A DNA stretch of 64,000 nucleotides from Phenylobacterium zucineum HLK1 (GTDB taxonomy: Bacteria > Pseudomonadota > Alphaproteobacteria > Caulobacterales > Caulobacteraceae): the NCBI RefSeq assembly GCF_000017265.1, contig NC_011144.1, positions 3,140,001 to 3,204,000 of the forward strand, given 5' to 3'. A program made the translations under genes and the position numbers. Below, in pieces: positions 8,736 through 17,718 of the stretch (positions are counted from its first letter, which is position 1; the number at the start of each line of letters is the position of its first letter). The notes below the pieces were generated by a model. It was given only the letters and a program-made list of their open reading frames with translations, had not been told where the DNA came from and made no database searches.

Positions 8736-11225
8736 ATGTCGCAATCGATCGCCCCGCGGGGCGTGCTCGCCGCCGGCGTCTCCGCCCTGGCGCTCGCCGC
8801 GCTGGCCCAGCCCGCGCTCGCCCAGGACGCCGCGCCGCCCGCGGCCCAAGGCGCCCTGCTGGAAGAGCTGGTCATCACCGCCGAGAAGCGCGAGCAGTCG
8901 CTGCAGGACGTGCCGGTGGCCGTCTCGGCCTTCACCTCGGAGAAGCGCGACGTCGCCGGCATCACCGGCATCCAGGACTTCGTGAACTTCACGCCCGGCA
9001 TGAACTACTCGGGCACCGACCGGGTCAGCCTGCGCGGCGCCGGCCGCAACACCTTCTACATCGGCAACGACCCGGGCGTGGCGTCCTACTCGGACGGCTT
9101 CTACTCGGCCTCCTCGTCCGAGCTGTTCAAGACCCCGCTGTTCATCGAGCGCACCGAGATCCTGCGCGGTCCGCAGGGCACCCTGTACGGCCGCAACGCC
9201 ATCGGCGGCGCCATCAACCAGGTCTCCAAGCGCCCGTCGCAGGACTTCGGCGGCGAGATCCGCGCCGGCTACGGCAACTACGACCGCTACCGCATCGAGG
9301 GCGTGGTCTCCCTGCCCGTGGCCGACAACCTGCGCTTCAAGATCGGCGCGAGCCACGAGGACCAGAGCAAGGGCTTCATCAAGAACATCGGCCCGGCCAA
9401 CGACGGCGCCACCATCAAGCGCAGCTACTACGAGGCGCAGATGGAGTACGAGCCGACCGACCGGCTCGAGATCTACGTCCGCTACAACCGCTCGGTCTGG
9501 GACGACACCACCGGCGTGGGCGACCGCCTCGCCAACCTGACGACGCCCTACGACACCACCCGCGTGTTCGGCCCGATCGGCCAGCTTCAGGTCAATCCGC
9601 AGTTCGGCTACGCGACCCCGAACCCGGGCGTCGCCGATCCGTACGTGATGAACACCAACACGGACGGCTACGGCCAGCTGCGCGGCAACCACGTCGCCAC
9701 GACCACCATCACCTACGACCTGGGTTTCGCCGACCTGAAGTACATCGGCGGCTTCCAGAAGTATAATTACCAGACGGGCGGGGACTACGATAACACCAGC
9801 CGGACCGCGCCGATCACCGGCATCCTGGCGGTCCCGTACTTCCCGACCCAGACCACCGACTTCGACGAGCACAAGTGGTACTACTCGAACGAGGTGAACC
9901 TGACCTCGAACGGGGACGGGCCATTCCGCTGGATTCTCGGCGCCTACCAGTACCATGAGAAGTACCGTCAGCGGGTCCAGCTGGCCAACCCGAACCAGGC
10001 CCAGCTCGCCCAGCCGTTCACCCTCGCGGGGACGCTGGCCGCGCCGAACCCGAACCGCAACTTCGTCGACAGCCAGGCGGCGCTGAAGTCGAAGGCCTGG
10101 GCCGTGTTCGGCCAGGGCACCTACGAGATCAACGACCAGTTCGCCGTGACGGCGGGCCTGCGCTACACCAAGGACAAGAAGTCCGGGAACGAGTTCCAGC
10201 GGCTGGTCATCCAGTCGCCGACCATCCTGGGCGGCGCGGTCGCGGTGGACGTCTCCAGCGACATGGATCCGACCACCCCCGGCGTGCAGAACTACCGCAC
10301 CCTGTCCGACAGCTGGGACGCGGTGACCGGCGTCCTGAACCTGGACTGGACGCCTGACGCTGACACCCTCGGCTACGCCAAGTACAGCCGCGGCTACAAG
10401 TCGGGCGGCTTCCTGCTGGGCACCCTGGCGCCCGATCCGGAAGCCGACCAGGAGCAGGTCGACGCCTTCGAAGTCGGCCTGAAGAAGACCTTCGCCGGCC
10501 GGCTGCAGGTGAACGCCGCAGCGTTCTACAACGACTACAAGGACCTGCAGCTGAACCTGTCGCAGCTCAACGCGGCGGGCACCTCGGCCTCCAACAACTT
10601 CGTCAACGTCGACGCCGAGGCCTACGGTCTGGAGCTGGAGGCGATCTGGCGGCCGATCGAGAACCTCGACCTGTCGGCGAGCTACGGCTACCTGCACACC
10701 GAGATCACGAGCGGCTGCTGCTTCTACGACCCGGCGGATCCGGGCGCCCTGGACCCGCGGGCGACGCCGGCGGGCGGCACGGCCAACTCCAACGGCGCGC
10801 CGCTGGTGTTCCAGACGCTGGAAGGCTCGCGCATCTACCAGTCGCCGAAGCACAAGTTCGCCGGCAACGCGAACTACACCTTCGATTTCGACGCGGGCAG
10901 CCTGATCGTGTCGGCCACCTACACCTGGACCGACAAGACCTACTACCAGCCGTTCAAGAGCGAGGCGAACCGGGTCAAGGCGTACGACGTCACCGACCTG
11001 CGCGTGCTGTGGAACGACATCGACGACCGTTACACCGTCATCGGCTTCGTGAAGAACGTCTTCGACAACACGGGCTTCACGTCGAACGGCTCGACGACGC
11101 CCACAGCGATCTACGACAGCCCGCCGAACCCGCAGGCCGGTCTCCTGACGCAGACGCGCACGGCGATCACCCGCGGCCTCATCCAGCCCCGCACCTACGG
11201 CGTGGAGCTGCAGTACCGCTTCTAG
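8736..11225 (+). CDS. TonB-dependent outer-membrane receptor
   Basis: 829 aa. Signal peptide ends near QPALAQ; TonB box-like EELVITAEKR; plug motif LRGPQGTLYGRNAIGG; the barrel ends in LQYRF, the classic aromatic C-terminal outer-membrane signature. GGGAGGACA lies just before ATG 8736. It belongs to the same broad receptor family as its neighbour but is clearly divergent, so it is an old duplication or independent gene. The separate terminator on each suggests separate transcripts. Substrate unknown. Confidence 0.93.
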   Translation: MSQSIAPRGVLAAGVSALALAALAQPALAQDAAPPAAQGALLEELVITAEKREQSLQDVPVAVSAFTSEKRDVAGITGIQDFVNFTPGMNYSGTDRVSLRGAGRNTFYIGNDPGVASYSDGFYSASSSELFKTPLFIERTEILRGPQGTLYGRNAIGGAINQVSKRPSQDFGGEIRAGYGNYDRYRIEGVVSLPVADNLRFKIGASHEDQSKGFIKNIGPANDGATIKRSYYEAQMEYEPTDRLEIYVRYNRSVWDDTTGVGDRLANLTTPYDTTRVFGPIGQLQVNPQFGYATPNPGVADPYVMNTNTDGYGQLRGNHVATTTITYDLGFADLKYIGGFQKYNYQTGGDYDNTSRTAPITGILAVPYFPTQTTDFDEHKWYYSNEVNLTSNGDGPFRWILGAYQYHEKYRQRVQLANPNQAQLAQPFTLAGTLAAPNPNRNFVDSQAALKSKAWAVFGQGTYEINDQFAVTAGLRYTKDKKSGNEFQRLVIQSPTILGGAVAVDVSSDMDPTTPGVQNYRTLSDSWDAVTGVLNLDWTPDADTLGYAKYSRGYKSGGFLLGTLAPDPEADQEQVDAFEVGLKKTFAGRLQVNAAAFYNDYKDLQLNLSQLNAAGTSASNNFVNVDAEAYGLELEAIWRPIENLDLSASYGYLHTEITSGCCFYDPADPGALDPRATPAGGTANSNGAPLVFQTLEGSRIYQSPKHKFAGNANYTFDFDAGSLIVSATYTWTDKTYYQPFKSEANRVKAYDVTDLRVLWNDIDDRYTVIGFVKNVFDNTGFTSNGSTTPTAIYDSPPNPQAGLLTQTRTAITRGLIQPRTYGVELQYRF

Positions 11226-11258
11226 AGTTGGCGCGTTTCCTCCCATAAGCGCCTATTC

Positions 11259-11292
11259 GGGCGGCGGGCCTCGTCCCGCCGCCCTTTTTTTT
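11259..11292 (+). terminator. Intrinsic terminator after second TonB receptor
   Basis: 10-bp stem GGGCGGCGGG (11259-11268) with CCCGCCGCCC (11275-11284), a six-base loop, then eight T at 11285-11292. Confidence 0.95.
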
Positions 11293-11434
11293 GGCCCGGC
11301 GCTCCGGACGAGCCGGGGCCATGACGTGCGTTGGGGGCGGACGATCACCCCCAGGTTGCGCGGCTTAACCTCTGCGCAAGCGCTGGCCCACAGAATGGCG
11401 CCGCCATCCTAGTTCCCCCGAAGCGTACGGCGTC

Positions 11435-12538
11435 ATGTCCCTGCCCGAATTCTTCTTCGAGCGCGTCACCGCGGACATCCGCCAGCAGATGGACGGGGTG
11501 CGCGCGCTGGCCGAACGGCTCTGCGACCGGCGCCTGCCGCCGGAGGACCTGGCCTGCGTGGAAGGCATCGCCGAGGCCGCCGCGGGCGTGCGCCGCCTGC
11601 TCGACAGCGCCCTCGACCTGAAGGCGATCCAGGCCCAGGGCCTGGCGCTCTCGCTCGCCCCGGTCCGCTTGCGCGAGCTGGCCGACGAGGTGCAGGCCCG
11701 CTGGCAGGCGCGGGCCGCCACCGGCGGGGTGACCCTGCTCGTGTCGTACGACGGCCCGCCGGAAGGCGCGGCCATGGCCGACCGGGCCCGCCTGCTGCAG
11801 GTGTTCGACGGCTTCATCGGCGAGGCGGTCGGCGCCCGCAGCCGCGGCGCCGTGGAGGTGACGCTGCGCGCCGCCCCCGACGCCGAGGGAATCGCCCTGG
11901 AGGCGGCGGTGCGCGGCGCCCGCGACGGCGCCTGGGAGAGCCAGGCCCTGGAGGCCCGTATCCGCGCCATCGAGGCGCGCCTGGGCCTGGAGGCGGCGAT
12001 CGGCGCCCTCCTGTCGCGCAGCGTGCTCGAGGCCATGGGCGGCGAGTTGCGCCGCGAAACCACCGCCGGCGCCTCCGAGGCCCTCACGTTCTCGCTGCGG
12101 CTGGCCGCGGTCGCCGAGCCGCAGGCCGAGGCCCAGCCCACCGCGCCGCGCGCGGCCCACGTCCTCGTCGTGGACGACAACGCCACCAACCGGATGGTCG
12201 CCCAGTCGCTGGTCGAGATGTTCGACTGCACCTGCGAGGCGGCCGAGGATGGCGCCCAGGCCGTCGAGATGGCCCGCACCGGCCGCTTCGACCTGATCCT
12301 GATGGACATCAAGATGCCTCGCATGGACGGGGTGGAGGCCACGCGCGCCATCCGCCGCCTGCCCGCCCCCGCCGGCGCCGCGCCGATCATCGCCCTGACC
12401 GCCAACGCCGACCCCGAGGACGCCGCCGGCTACCTCGCCGCCGGGATGAACGGGGTGGTCGAGAAGCCGATGAAGCCCGAGCACCTGCTGGCCGCCCTCA
12501 CCCGCGCGCTGGGCGACGCCGCCGCCTCGGCGGCCTGA
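11435..12538 (+). CDS. Degenerate hybrid histidine kinase / receiver protein
   Basis: 367 aa, no membrane segment. Residues 9-70 align with a HisKA helix, but the phosphoacceptor His is Ala13 (TADIRQQMDG where kinases have SHEIRTPLNG). The ATPase-like part (about 75-225) has lost the N-box Asn (LLQVFDGFIGEAV) and the glycine boxes. The C-terminal receiver (240-360) is intact: D247/D248, phosphoacceptor D291 (LMDIKMPRMDG) and K344. It therefore probably receives phosphate from another kinase and signals through the dead kinase module. It starts after the second receptor's terminator, so it has its own promoter. Confidence 0.85.
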   Translation: MSLPEFFFERVTADIRQQMDGVRALAERLCDRRLPPEDLACVEGIAEAAAGVRRLLDSALDLKAIQAQGLALSLAPVRLRELADEVQARWQARAATGGVTLLVSYDGPPEGAAMADRARLLQVFDGFIGEAVGARSRGAVEVTLRAAPDAEGIALEAAVRGARDGAWESQALEARIRAIEARLGLEAAIGALLSRSVLEAMGGELRRETTAGASEALTFSLRLAAVAEPQAEAQPTAPRAAHVLVVDDNATNRMVAQSLVEMFDCTCEAAEDGAQAVEMARTGRFDLILMDIKMPRMDGVEATRAIRRLPAPAGAAPIIALTANADPEDAAGYLAAGMNGVVEKPMKPEHLLAALTRALGDAAASAA

Positions 12539-12645
12539 TTTCGCCCCCGGGCTACATCGATGGCCGCCGCCGCTTCGCCAGGATGAGTGGTAGAGGAACG
12601 GACCGGGGGCGGCATCCGCGCCGCCCGCGCCGAGGAGTCCCGCGC

Positions 12646-13071
12646 ATGACCGCCAAACCCGATGGCTATGACCCCGGCCACGAGCCCGAGGATGGAGGCG
12701 GATTCGACGTCGACGATTGGGGGCGCCTCGCCGCGTTCACCGGGGCGGTGGCGAGCCTGGACGACGTGCAGGCCAGGCGCGCGGTGTTCGCCCTGGCCGA
12801 TACCGAGGACGCCCGGCCGCTGGACATGGACCTGCCGCAGCCGGTGATCTGGTGGGATGAGGACGGCGAGCAGGCGGCCGTGGCCGTGCAGGCCGAGGTC
12901 CACACGGGCGACAACGGTGAGCCGATGGAGGTGCTGGGCCTGATCCTGCCGGACGGCGGATCGGCCGTGGCCCTGCTGGAGGACGTGGACCTGGTGGACG
13001 ACACCGACCCCGCCTGGCGGGCGCTGGTCGAGGCCGCGGTGGACGGCGCCGACGACGGGGACGAGGACTAG
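12646..13071 (+). CDS. Acidic conserved hypothetical protein
   Basis: 141 aa from ATG 12646, preceded by GAGGAG at 12632-12637; an upstream in-frame ATG at 12583 adds Arg-rich residues that look non-coding. Strongly acidic at both ends (DDGDED terminus), no signal peptide or membrane segment, with a beta-rich middle (VIWWDEDGEQAAVAVQAEV). I do not recognise the family. Codon use is like its neighbours. Confidence 0.65.
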   Translation: MTAKPDGYDPGHEPEDGGGFDVDDWGRLAAFTGAVASLDDVQARRAVFALADTEDARPLDMDLPQPVIWWDEDGEQAAVAVQAEVHTGDNGEPMEVLGLILPDGGSAVALLEDVDLVDDTDPAWRALVEAAVDGADDGDED

Positions 13072-13077
13072 CGCCGG

Positions 13078-13824
13078 TCAGGCCGGGCCGAGCGCCTCGC
13101 GCCGAGCGCCGGCGCGCCGGTCGTAGTCGGCCGCCAGGGCGTCGAGCGCGGCCGCGCCGTCGCCGCGAAAGGCGGGTCCGTGCATCAGGGCCAGGGTGCA
13201 CGGCGCAAGTTCGGCCAGCCCCCGGATGGTGGCGCCCATGCCGGGGTTCAGGGCCGAGTAGCCGATGATGTCCTCCGAGGCGATGGCCGGGCCGACCACG
13301 TCGTCCTCCACCAGCGGCGGGCCGTCGCCGTGCTGGGTGAAGAGATCGCCGCAGAAGAGCGTGCCGGTGGATTCCTCGTAGATCACGCCGGCGTCCCAGC
13401 CGTGCGGCGTATGCGGCGTGTCCAGGTAGCGGACCCGCTTGCCGGCTCCGAGGTCGAGAACCTCGCCGTGCCTCAGCGCGCGCGGCGGGCGGTCGGCCAT
13501 GTCGTTCAGCGAGACGTTGCAGCCGATCTCGCCGTGCGCCACCTGCGCCCGGGGCGCGAGCGCGAGCCATTCGTTCATGGCGCCGCATTCGTCGGCCTCG
13601 TAATGACCGAAGCTGATCCAGCGCAGGCGCTCGGGCGCGATCACCCGGGCGACCGCCTCGCGCACCAGCGGGAACATGCGGCGAAGGCCGGTGTGGAAGA
13701 GCAAGGGCTCGTCTCCCAGCACCAGGAACTGGTTGAACGTCAGGCCCTTGGGGGCGTCGATCTGGGGGACGAAGGTGGACAGGCGGTAGACGCCGTCGGC
13801 GATCTCGGCGACGCGGGTTTCCAT
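13078..13824 (-). CDS. MBL-fold protein of the diiron (ODP/flavodiiron-like) type
   Basis: 248 aa. The metal motif is H74-x-E76-x-D78 (FGHYEADEC), the pattern of flavodiiron/ODP domains rather than the HxHxDH of hydrolases, with further ligands at H138 or H141, D160 (FCGDLF) and H215 (LMHGP). No flavodoxin domain is attached. Such proteins reduce oxygen or NO or sense them; the substrate here is unknown. It is divergent from a TetR regulator 107 bp away with a palindrome between them, so it is probably the regulated target. Confidence 0.82.
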   Translation of the reverse strand: METRVAEIADGVYRLSTFVPQIDAPKGLTFNQFLVLGDEPLLFHTGLRRMFPLVREAVARVIAPERLRWISFGHYEADECGAMNEWLALAPRAQVAHGEIGCNVSLNDMADRPPRALRHGEVLDLGAGKRVRYLDTPHTPHGWDAGVIYEESTGTLFCGDLFTQHGDGPPLVEDDVVGPAIASEDIIGYSALNPGMGATIRGLAELAPCTLALMHGPAFRGDGAAALDALAADYDRRAGARREALGPA

Positions 13825-13852
13825 GGGGGCGCTCCTGCTGGACCGGGCGAGA

Positions 13853-13882
13853 TTTTCACACTACATAACCGTGTAATGAAAA
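13853..13882. promoter_or_regulatory. Candidate TetR operator between the MBL gene and tetR
   Basis: Imperfect palindrome in a markedly AT-rich spot: outer arms TTTTCA (13853-13858) and TGAAAA (13877-13882), inner arms TACA (13862-13865) and TGTA (13872-13875). It is midway between divergent starts, as is usual for autoregulated TetR pairs. Binding is inferred. Confidence 0.5.
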
Positions 13883-13931
13883 ACCGCGGCGAGGTCAATT
13901 TCGCTGCACAGTCCAGTACGGCGAAACAGGC

Positions 13932-14513
13932 GTGGCCCGGAACTACACCCTGAAACGGCGCGCGGAGCAGCAGGCGCAGACCCGGCGCCGGCTCGTCGAG
14001 GCCGCGGTGGACCTGCACGGCGAGCTTGGGCCGGCGCGGACCAGCCTGAGCATGGTGGCCGAACGGGCGGGCGTTCAGCGCAACACGCTCTACGCCCACT
14101 TCCCAGACGAGCGCAGCCTGCTGGTGGCCTGTTCGGCCCTGTCGCTGGAGCGCGACCCGCCCCCCGACGCCTCGGGCTGGAGCGACATCGCCGACGCCGG
14201 CGAGCGGCTGCGGCAGGGGCTGGGCGAGGTCTACGGCTGGTACGGCCGCACCGCCCAGTTGATCGGCTGCGTGCTGCGCGACGCCGAGCACCACGATCTG
14301 ACGCGGGAGATCACCGAACTGCGCCTGGGGCCGGTGATCGCCGGTTGGCGCGAGGTGCTGGGGGCCGATCTGGCGGGACCCCGGAGGGCCGTGCTCGAGC
14401 TGGCGCTGAGCTTCCATGGCTGGCGCGCGCTCGCCCGCGAGGGCGGGTTGGACGACCCCGCCGCGGCCGCCGCGGCCATGGCGCGGGCGATCGAGGCGCA
14501 GCCCGCAGGCTAG
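13932..14513 (+). CDS. TetR/AcrR family transcriptional regulator
   Basis: 193 aa from a GTG at 13932. The N-terminal helix-turn-helix spans about residues 18-65 (LSMVAERAGVQRNTLYAHF is the recognition part). The C-terminal ligand domain is generic. It probably represses itself and the divergent diiron MBL gene through the palindrome at 13853-13882. Effector unknown. Confidence 0.85.
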   Translation: MARNYTLKRRAEQQAQTRRRLVEAAVDLHGELGPARTSLSMVAERAGVQRNTLYAHFPDERSLLVACSALSLERDPPPDASGWSDIADAGERLRQGLGEVYGWYGRTAQLIGCVLRDAEHHDLTREITELRLGPVIAGWREVLGADLAGPRRAVLELALSFHGWRALAREGGLDDPAAAAAAMARAIEAQPAG

Positions 14514-14623
14514 GAAGGCGGCCGCCGCGGCCGGTTTCACCTGCAACTTTTTTGCGGCGGAACGCCCTATTGCGCCGCCATCCGCAATGACTTAGGTCGC
14601 CATCTCCGGTTCCGGGGGAGAAA

Positions 14624-15430
14624 ATGGCCGAGGCCAAGCCCACCCAGGCCGCGCCGTCGCTGGAGGCGGTGCGCCAGCGCATCGACGCCATCGACGCCGA
14701 GCTGCTGCGGCTGCTCGACGAGCGGGCGGGGCTGGCCCATGCGGTGGCCGCCGCCAAGGCCGCAGCAGGGGACGCGGGCAAGTTCGGCCTGCGCCCGGGA
14801 CGCGAGGCCCAGATCGTCCGCAAGCTGCTGGCCGCCCCTCGCAAGGCCGCGACGCCGGCGCTGGTCGTGCGGGTCTGGCGCGAGCTGATGGCCGAGAGCC
14901 TCGCGCTGCAGGGACCGTTCCGCCTCGCCGTCTGGGGCGGCAAGGACCCGGGCCGGGCGGCCGAGCTGGCCCGCCTGCGGTTCGGCGCCGCGCCGCCGCT
15001 GGGCCAGGTCGCCAAGCCCGAGGAGGCGCTGGCCGAGGCGAAGGTGACCGGCGGGGTCGCCGTCCTGGCCCTGACCCGCGACAGCGCCTGGTGGGGCCGG
15101 CTGCTGGCCGAGCCGCGCCTGAAGGTGTTCGCGGCCCTGCCGTGCCTGGCCGCGTGGGGGCCCATGGCCGCCCTGGCCGTGGCCGAGGTGGAGGTCGAGC
15201 CCACAGGCGACGACGTGACGTTCTGGGTGACCGACGCGGCGGGCTCCGCCGCGGCCGTCGAGGACGCCCTCTCGCGCGACGGCGTGGCGGCCAGCCTCAT
15301 CGTGGAGAGCGGCGGGCTGAAGCTGTTCTCCCTGGCCGGCTACTACCAGCCGCAGGACGAGCGCCTGGCCCGGGCGCCGGGCCGGCTCACGGGCGTGATC
15401 GGGGCTGCGCCGGGGCCGCTGGACGTGTAA
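14624..15430 (+). CDS. Chorismate mutase with extra C-terminal domain
   Basis: 268 aa. Residues 12-95 are an AroQ-type chorismate mutase (IDAIDAELLRLLDER, then RPGREAQIVRKLL). The remaining 170 residues look like a prephenate-dehydratase-type periplasmic-binding fold but lack the TRF motif needed for dehydration, so the enzyme probably makes prephenate only. It is ten bases before the HisC-type aminotransferase, and a TyrA-type dehydrogenase faces it, giving a compact Tyr/Phe cluster. Confidence 0.82.
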   Translation: MAEAKPTQAAPSLEAVRQRIDAIDAELLRLLDERAGLAHAVAAAKAAAGDAGKFGLRPGREAQIVRKLLAAPRKAATPALVVRVWRELMAESLALQGPFRLAVWGGKDPGRAAELARLRFGAAPPLGQVAKPEEALAEAKVTGGVAVLALTRDSAWWGRLLAEPRLKVFAALPCLAAWGPMAALAVAEVEVEPTGDDVTFWVTDAAGSAAAVEDALSRDGVAASLIVESGGLKLFSLAGYYQPQDERLARAPGRLTGVIGAAPGPLDV

Positions 15431-15440
15431 AGCGGCCGCC

Positions 15441-16586
15441 ATGGCCGACTCCAACGAACTCCCGACCGCCCCGCAGACCGACCGTTCCCGCGCGACCCGC
15501 CCCCTCCCCAAGCCGGGGATCATGGACATCCACGCCTATGTGCCAGGCAAGGCCAAGGCCGAGGGCGTCGCCGACCCCGTCAAGCTGTCGGCCAACGAGA
15601 ACATCCTGGGCTGCAGCGAGCAGGCGCGCGAGGCCTACGCGGGCGCAGCCGGCCAGCTGCACATGTATCCCGACAGCCGCACCAGCCTGCTGCGCGCCGC
15701 CGTCGCCGAGCGGTTCCGGCTGGAGCCCGAGCGGCTGATCTTCGGCCAGGGCTCGGACGAGGTGTTCCAGCTGCTGAACCAGGCCTTCCTGGAGCCCGGC
15801 GACAACATCGTGCAGGGCGAGTACGGCTTCGCCGCCTACGCCATCGGCGCCTATGCCTGCCAGGCGCAGGTGCGGCGCGCGAAGGAGCCCAACTACACGA
15901 TCGACGTGGACGAGATCCTGAAGTGCGTGGACGAGCGCACGCGGATCGTCTTCATCGCCAATCCCGCCAATCCCACCGGCACCTGGGTCCCGTTCGCCGA
16001 GATCGAGCGCCTGCATCGGGCCCTGCCGGCCTCGGTCGTGCTGGTGCTGGACGGCGCCTACAGCGAGTTCTGCAACGACCCGGCGTTCGACGACGGCATG
16101 GACCTGGCGCGGACGGCGCAGAACGTCGTCGTCACCCGCACCTTCTCCAAGCTGCACGGCCTGGCCGCCCTGCGGGTGGGCTGGGGGTATGCGCCGGCCG
16201 AGATCGCGGCGGCGGTGGACCGCATCCGCCTGCCGTTCAACATCTCGATCCCCGGCCAGCTCGCCGCCGTCGCCGCCCTGGCGGACGAGGACTTCCAGCG
16301 CCGCTCGGTCGAGCACGTGGACCGCTGGCGCCCCTGGCTGGCCCAGCAGCTGGGCGGCCTGGGGCTCGAGGTCGTGCTGCCCTCGGCGGCCAACTTCCTG
16401 CTGGTGGGCTTCCCCAAGACCCCGGGCAGGACGGCGGTGGAGGCCGAGGCGTTCCTGGCCGGCAAGGGCCTGCTGGTCCGCGGCGTCGGCAACTACGGCC
16501 TGCCGCACCACGTGCGCATCACCATCGGCCTGGAAGAGCACAACCGCGCCGTCACCGAGGCGCTGGCCGAGTTCCTGAAGGCCTAG
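15441..16586 (+). CDS. hisC: Histidinol-phosphate / aromatic aminotransferase
   Basis: PLP class I/II aminotransferase, 381 aa. SANEN at 50-54, NPTGT near 177-181, LDGAYSEF and the PLP lysine K237 in RTFSKLHG are visible. Its position between chorismate mutase and a TyrA-type dehydrogenase suggests it serves phenylpyruvate or hydroxyphenylpyruvate as much as, or instead of, histidinol phosphate, as is known for HisC2-type enzymes. Its stop shares CTAG (16583-16586) with the convergent gene. Confidence 0.88.
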   Translation: MADSNELPTAPQTDRSRATRPLPKPGIMDIHAYVPGKAKAEGVADPVKLSANENILGCSEQAREAYAGAAGQLHMYPDSRTSLLRAAVAERFRLEPERLIFGQGSDEVFQLLNQAFLEPGDNIVQGEYGFAAYAIGAYACQAQVRRAKEPNYTIDVDEILKCVDERTRIVFIANPANPTGTWVPFAEIERLHRALPASVVLVLDGAYSEFCNDPAFDDGMDLARTAQNVVVTRTFSKLHGLAALRVGWGYAPAEIAAAVDRIRLPFNISIPGQLAAVAALADEDFQRRSVEHVDRWRPWLAQQLGGLGLEVVLPSAANFLLVGFPKTPGRTAVEAEAFLAGKGLLVRGVGNYGLPHHVRITIGLEEHNRAVTEALAEFLKA

Positions 16587-17323
16587 GCGCCCTCCGCCCG
16601 CACCTGCTCCAGGAGGCTCTTGGCCTCGTCGACGAAGGCGGCGACGACCTTGGGGGCGTAGGGGTTCTGGGTCTGGATGGCCTTGAAGAGCTCGAAGGTG
16701 TCGGCGCCAATCAGGCCGCAGAGCTCGAGCAGGTGCTGGTACGACTGGGTCGCCAGCCGCTCGTCCGGGATGCCGAGATTGACGAGGCTGCGGCCGATCA
16801 GGTGCGTCAGCGCCTGGACGTAGGCCATCTCCTCGTCGTGCTCCTCGGGCGTGGTGATCGTGACCGAAAGGCCCAGCTCGCGGCCGAGCGCGGCGACCCG
16901 CTCGTAGCGGTCGCCCCGGATCGGGCAGACCACGAACCGCAGGCCCGGCAGGCCGTCGCGCGCCACCGACTGGGGGCCGAACAGCGGGTGGGTGGCCACG
17001 AGGTCGGCGTGCGCCGGCAGCAGCTCGGCCATCCAGCGGGCGGGCAGCACCTTCACCGACCCCACGTCCACCACCAGCGCGCCGGGCTTCACGTGCGGGG
17101 CGATGGCGGCGAACACCTCGCGCATGGCGGCCACCGGCACGGCCACCACCACGACGTCGCAGGCCGCCGCCGCTTCCAGCGAGCCGAAGCCCACGCCCAG
17201 CGCCCGGGCCGCGTCCTCGGCCCCCGGCGCCGGATCCGACGCCAGGACCTGGAAGCGGTCCTTCAGGATCCCCGCCGCCAGGCGGCCGAACTGTCCCAAT
17301 CCGATGAGGCCGAGGGTCTTCAT
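16583..17323 (-). CDS. tyrA: Prephenate/arogenate dehydrogenase family protein
   Basis: NAD(P)-dependent oxidative decarboxylase of tyrosine synthesis. 246 aa from the ATG at 17321-17323 (a longer frame adds a non-conserved N-terminus). The dinucleotide motif G8-L-G10-Q-F-G13 opens the protein; ATHPLFGPQS is the typical substrate-binding loop, and a helical dimerisation half follows. There is no ACT domain, so it is probably not feedback-regulated by tyrosine through that route. It converges on hisC. Confidence 0.85.
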   Translation of the reverse strand: MKTLGLIGLGQFGRLAAGILKDRFQVLASDPAPGAEDAARALGVGFGSLEAAAACDVVVVAVPVAAMREVFAAIAPHVKPGALVVDVGSVKVLPARWMAELLPAHADLVATHPLFGPQSVARDGLPGLRFVVCPIRGDRYERVAALGRELGLSVTITTPEEHDEEMAYVQALTHLIGRSLVNLGIPDERLATQSYQHLLELCGLIGADTFELFKAIQTQNPYAPKVVAAFVDEAKSLLEQVRAEGA

Positions 17324-17406
17324 GGGCGGCTCGATAGCCGGGACGGCGGCGCGCGGCAAACGCCCGACGCCTTGACGCCGGGCACGATATTCACCCCAAT
17401 GGTTGA

Positions 17407-17718
17407 ATGAACGGTCTGGACGAGACGCTGCAGGCGCTGGCCGACCCGACCCGACGGGCGATCCTGGCCCGGCTGGCGGCGGGCGAGGCGCGGGTCACCG
17501 AGCTGGCTGCGCCTTTCCCGATCAGCCTGAACTCGGTCTCCAAGCACATCCGCACGCTGGAGCGGGCCGGGCTGGTGCGGCGCCGGGTGCGGGGGCGCGA
17601 GCACCTCCTGGCCCTGGACCCGCGGCCGCTGGACGAGGCCGCCCGCTGGATCGAGGACCACCGCAAGCTCTGGGCCTGGCGCCTGGAGGAACTGGAGAAG
17701 GCGCTGAAGGATGGCTGA
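17407..17718 (+). CDS. ArsR-family winged-helix regulator
   Basis: 103 aa. HTH signature ALADPTRRAIL at about 10-20 and LNSVSKHIRTLERAGLV at about 40-56. It lacks the cysteine metal sites of true ArsR/SmtB. It belongs to the subgroup always paired with an SRPBCC protein, which overlaps its 3' end by 8 bases here. Confidence 0.88.
   Translation: MNGLDETLQALADPTRRAILARLAAGEARVTELAAPFPISLNSVSKHIRTLERAGLVRRRVRGREHLLALDPRPLDEAARWIEDHRKLWAWRLEELEKALKDG

Noticed and set aside
5381..11246. Open frames of 913 and 991 codons antisense to the two TonB receptors
   Set aside because: Typical shadow frames of GC-rich coding; low-complexity Arg/Val/Gly/Asp composition and no motif, while the sense frames encode complete receptors.
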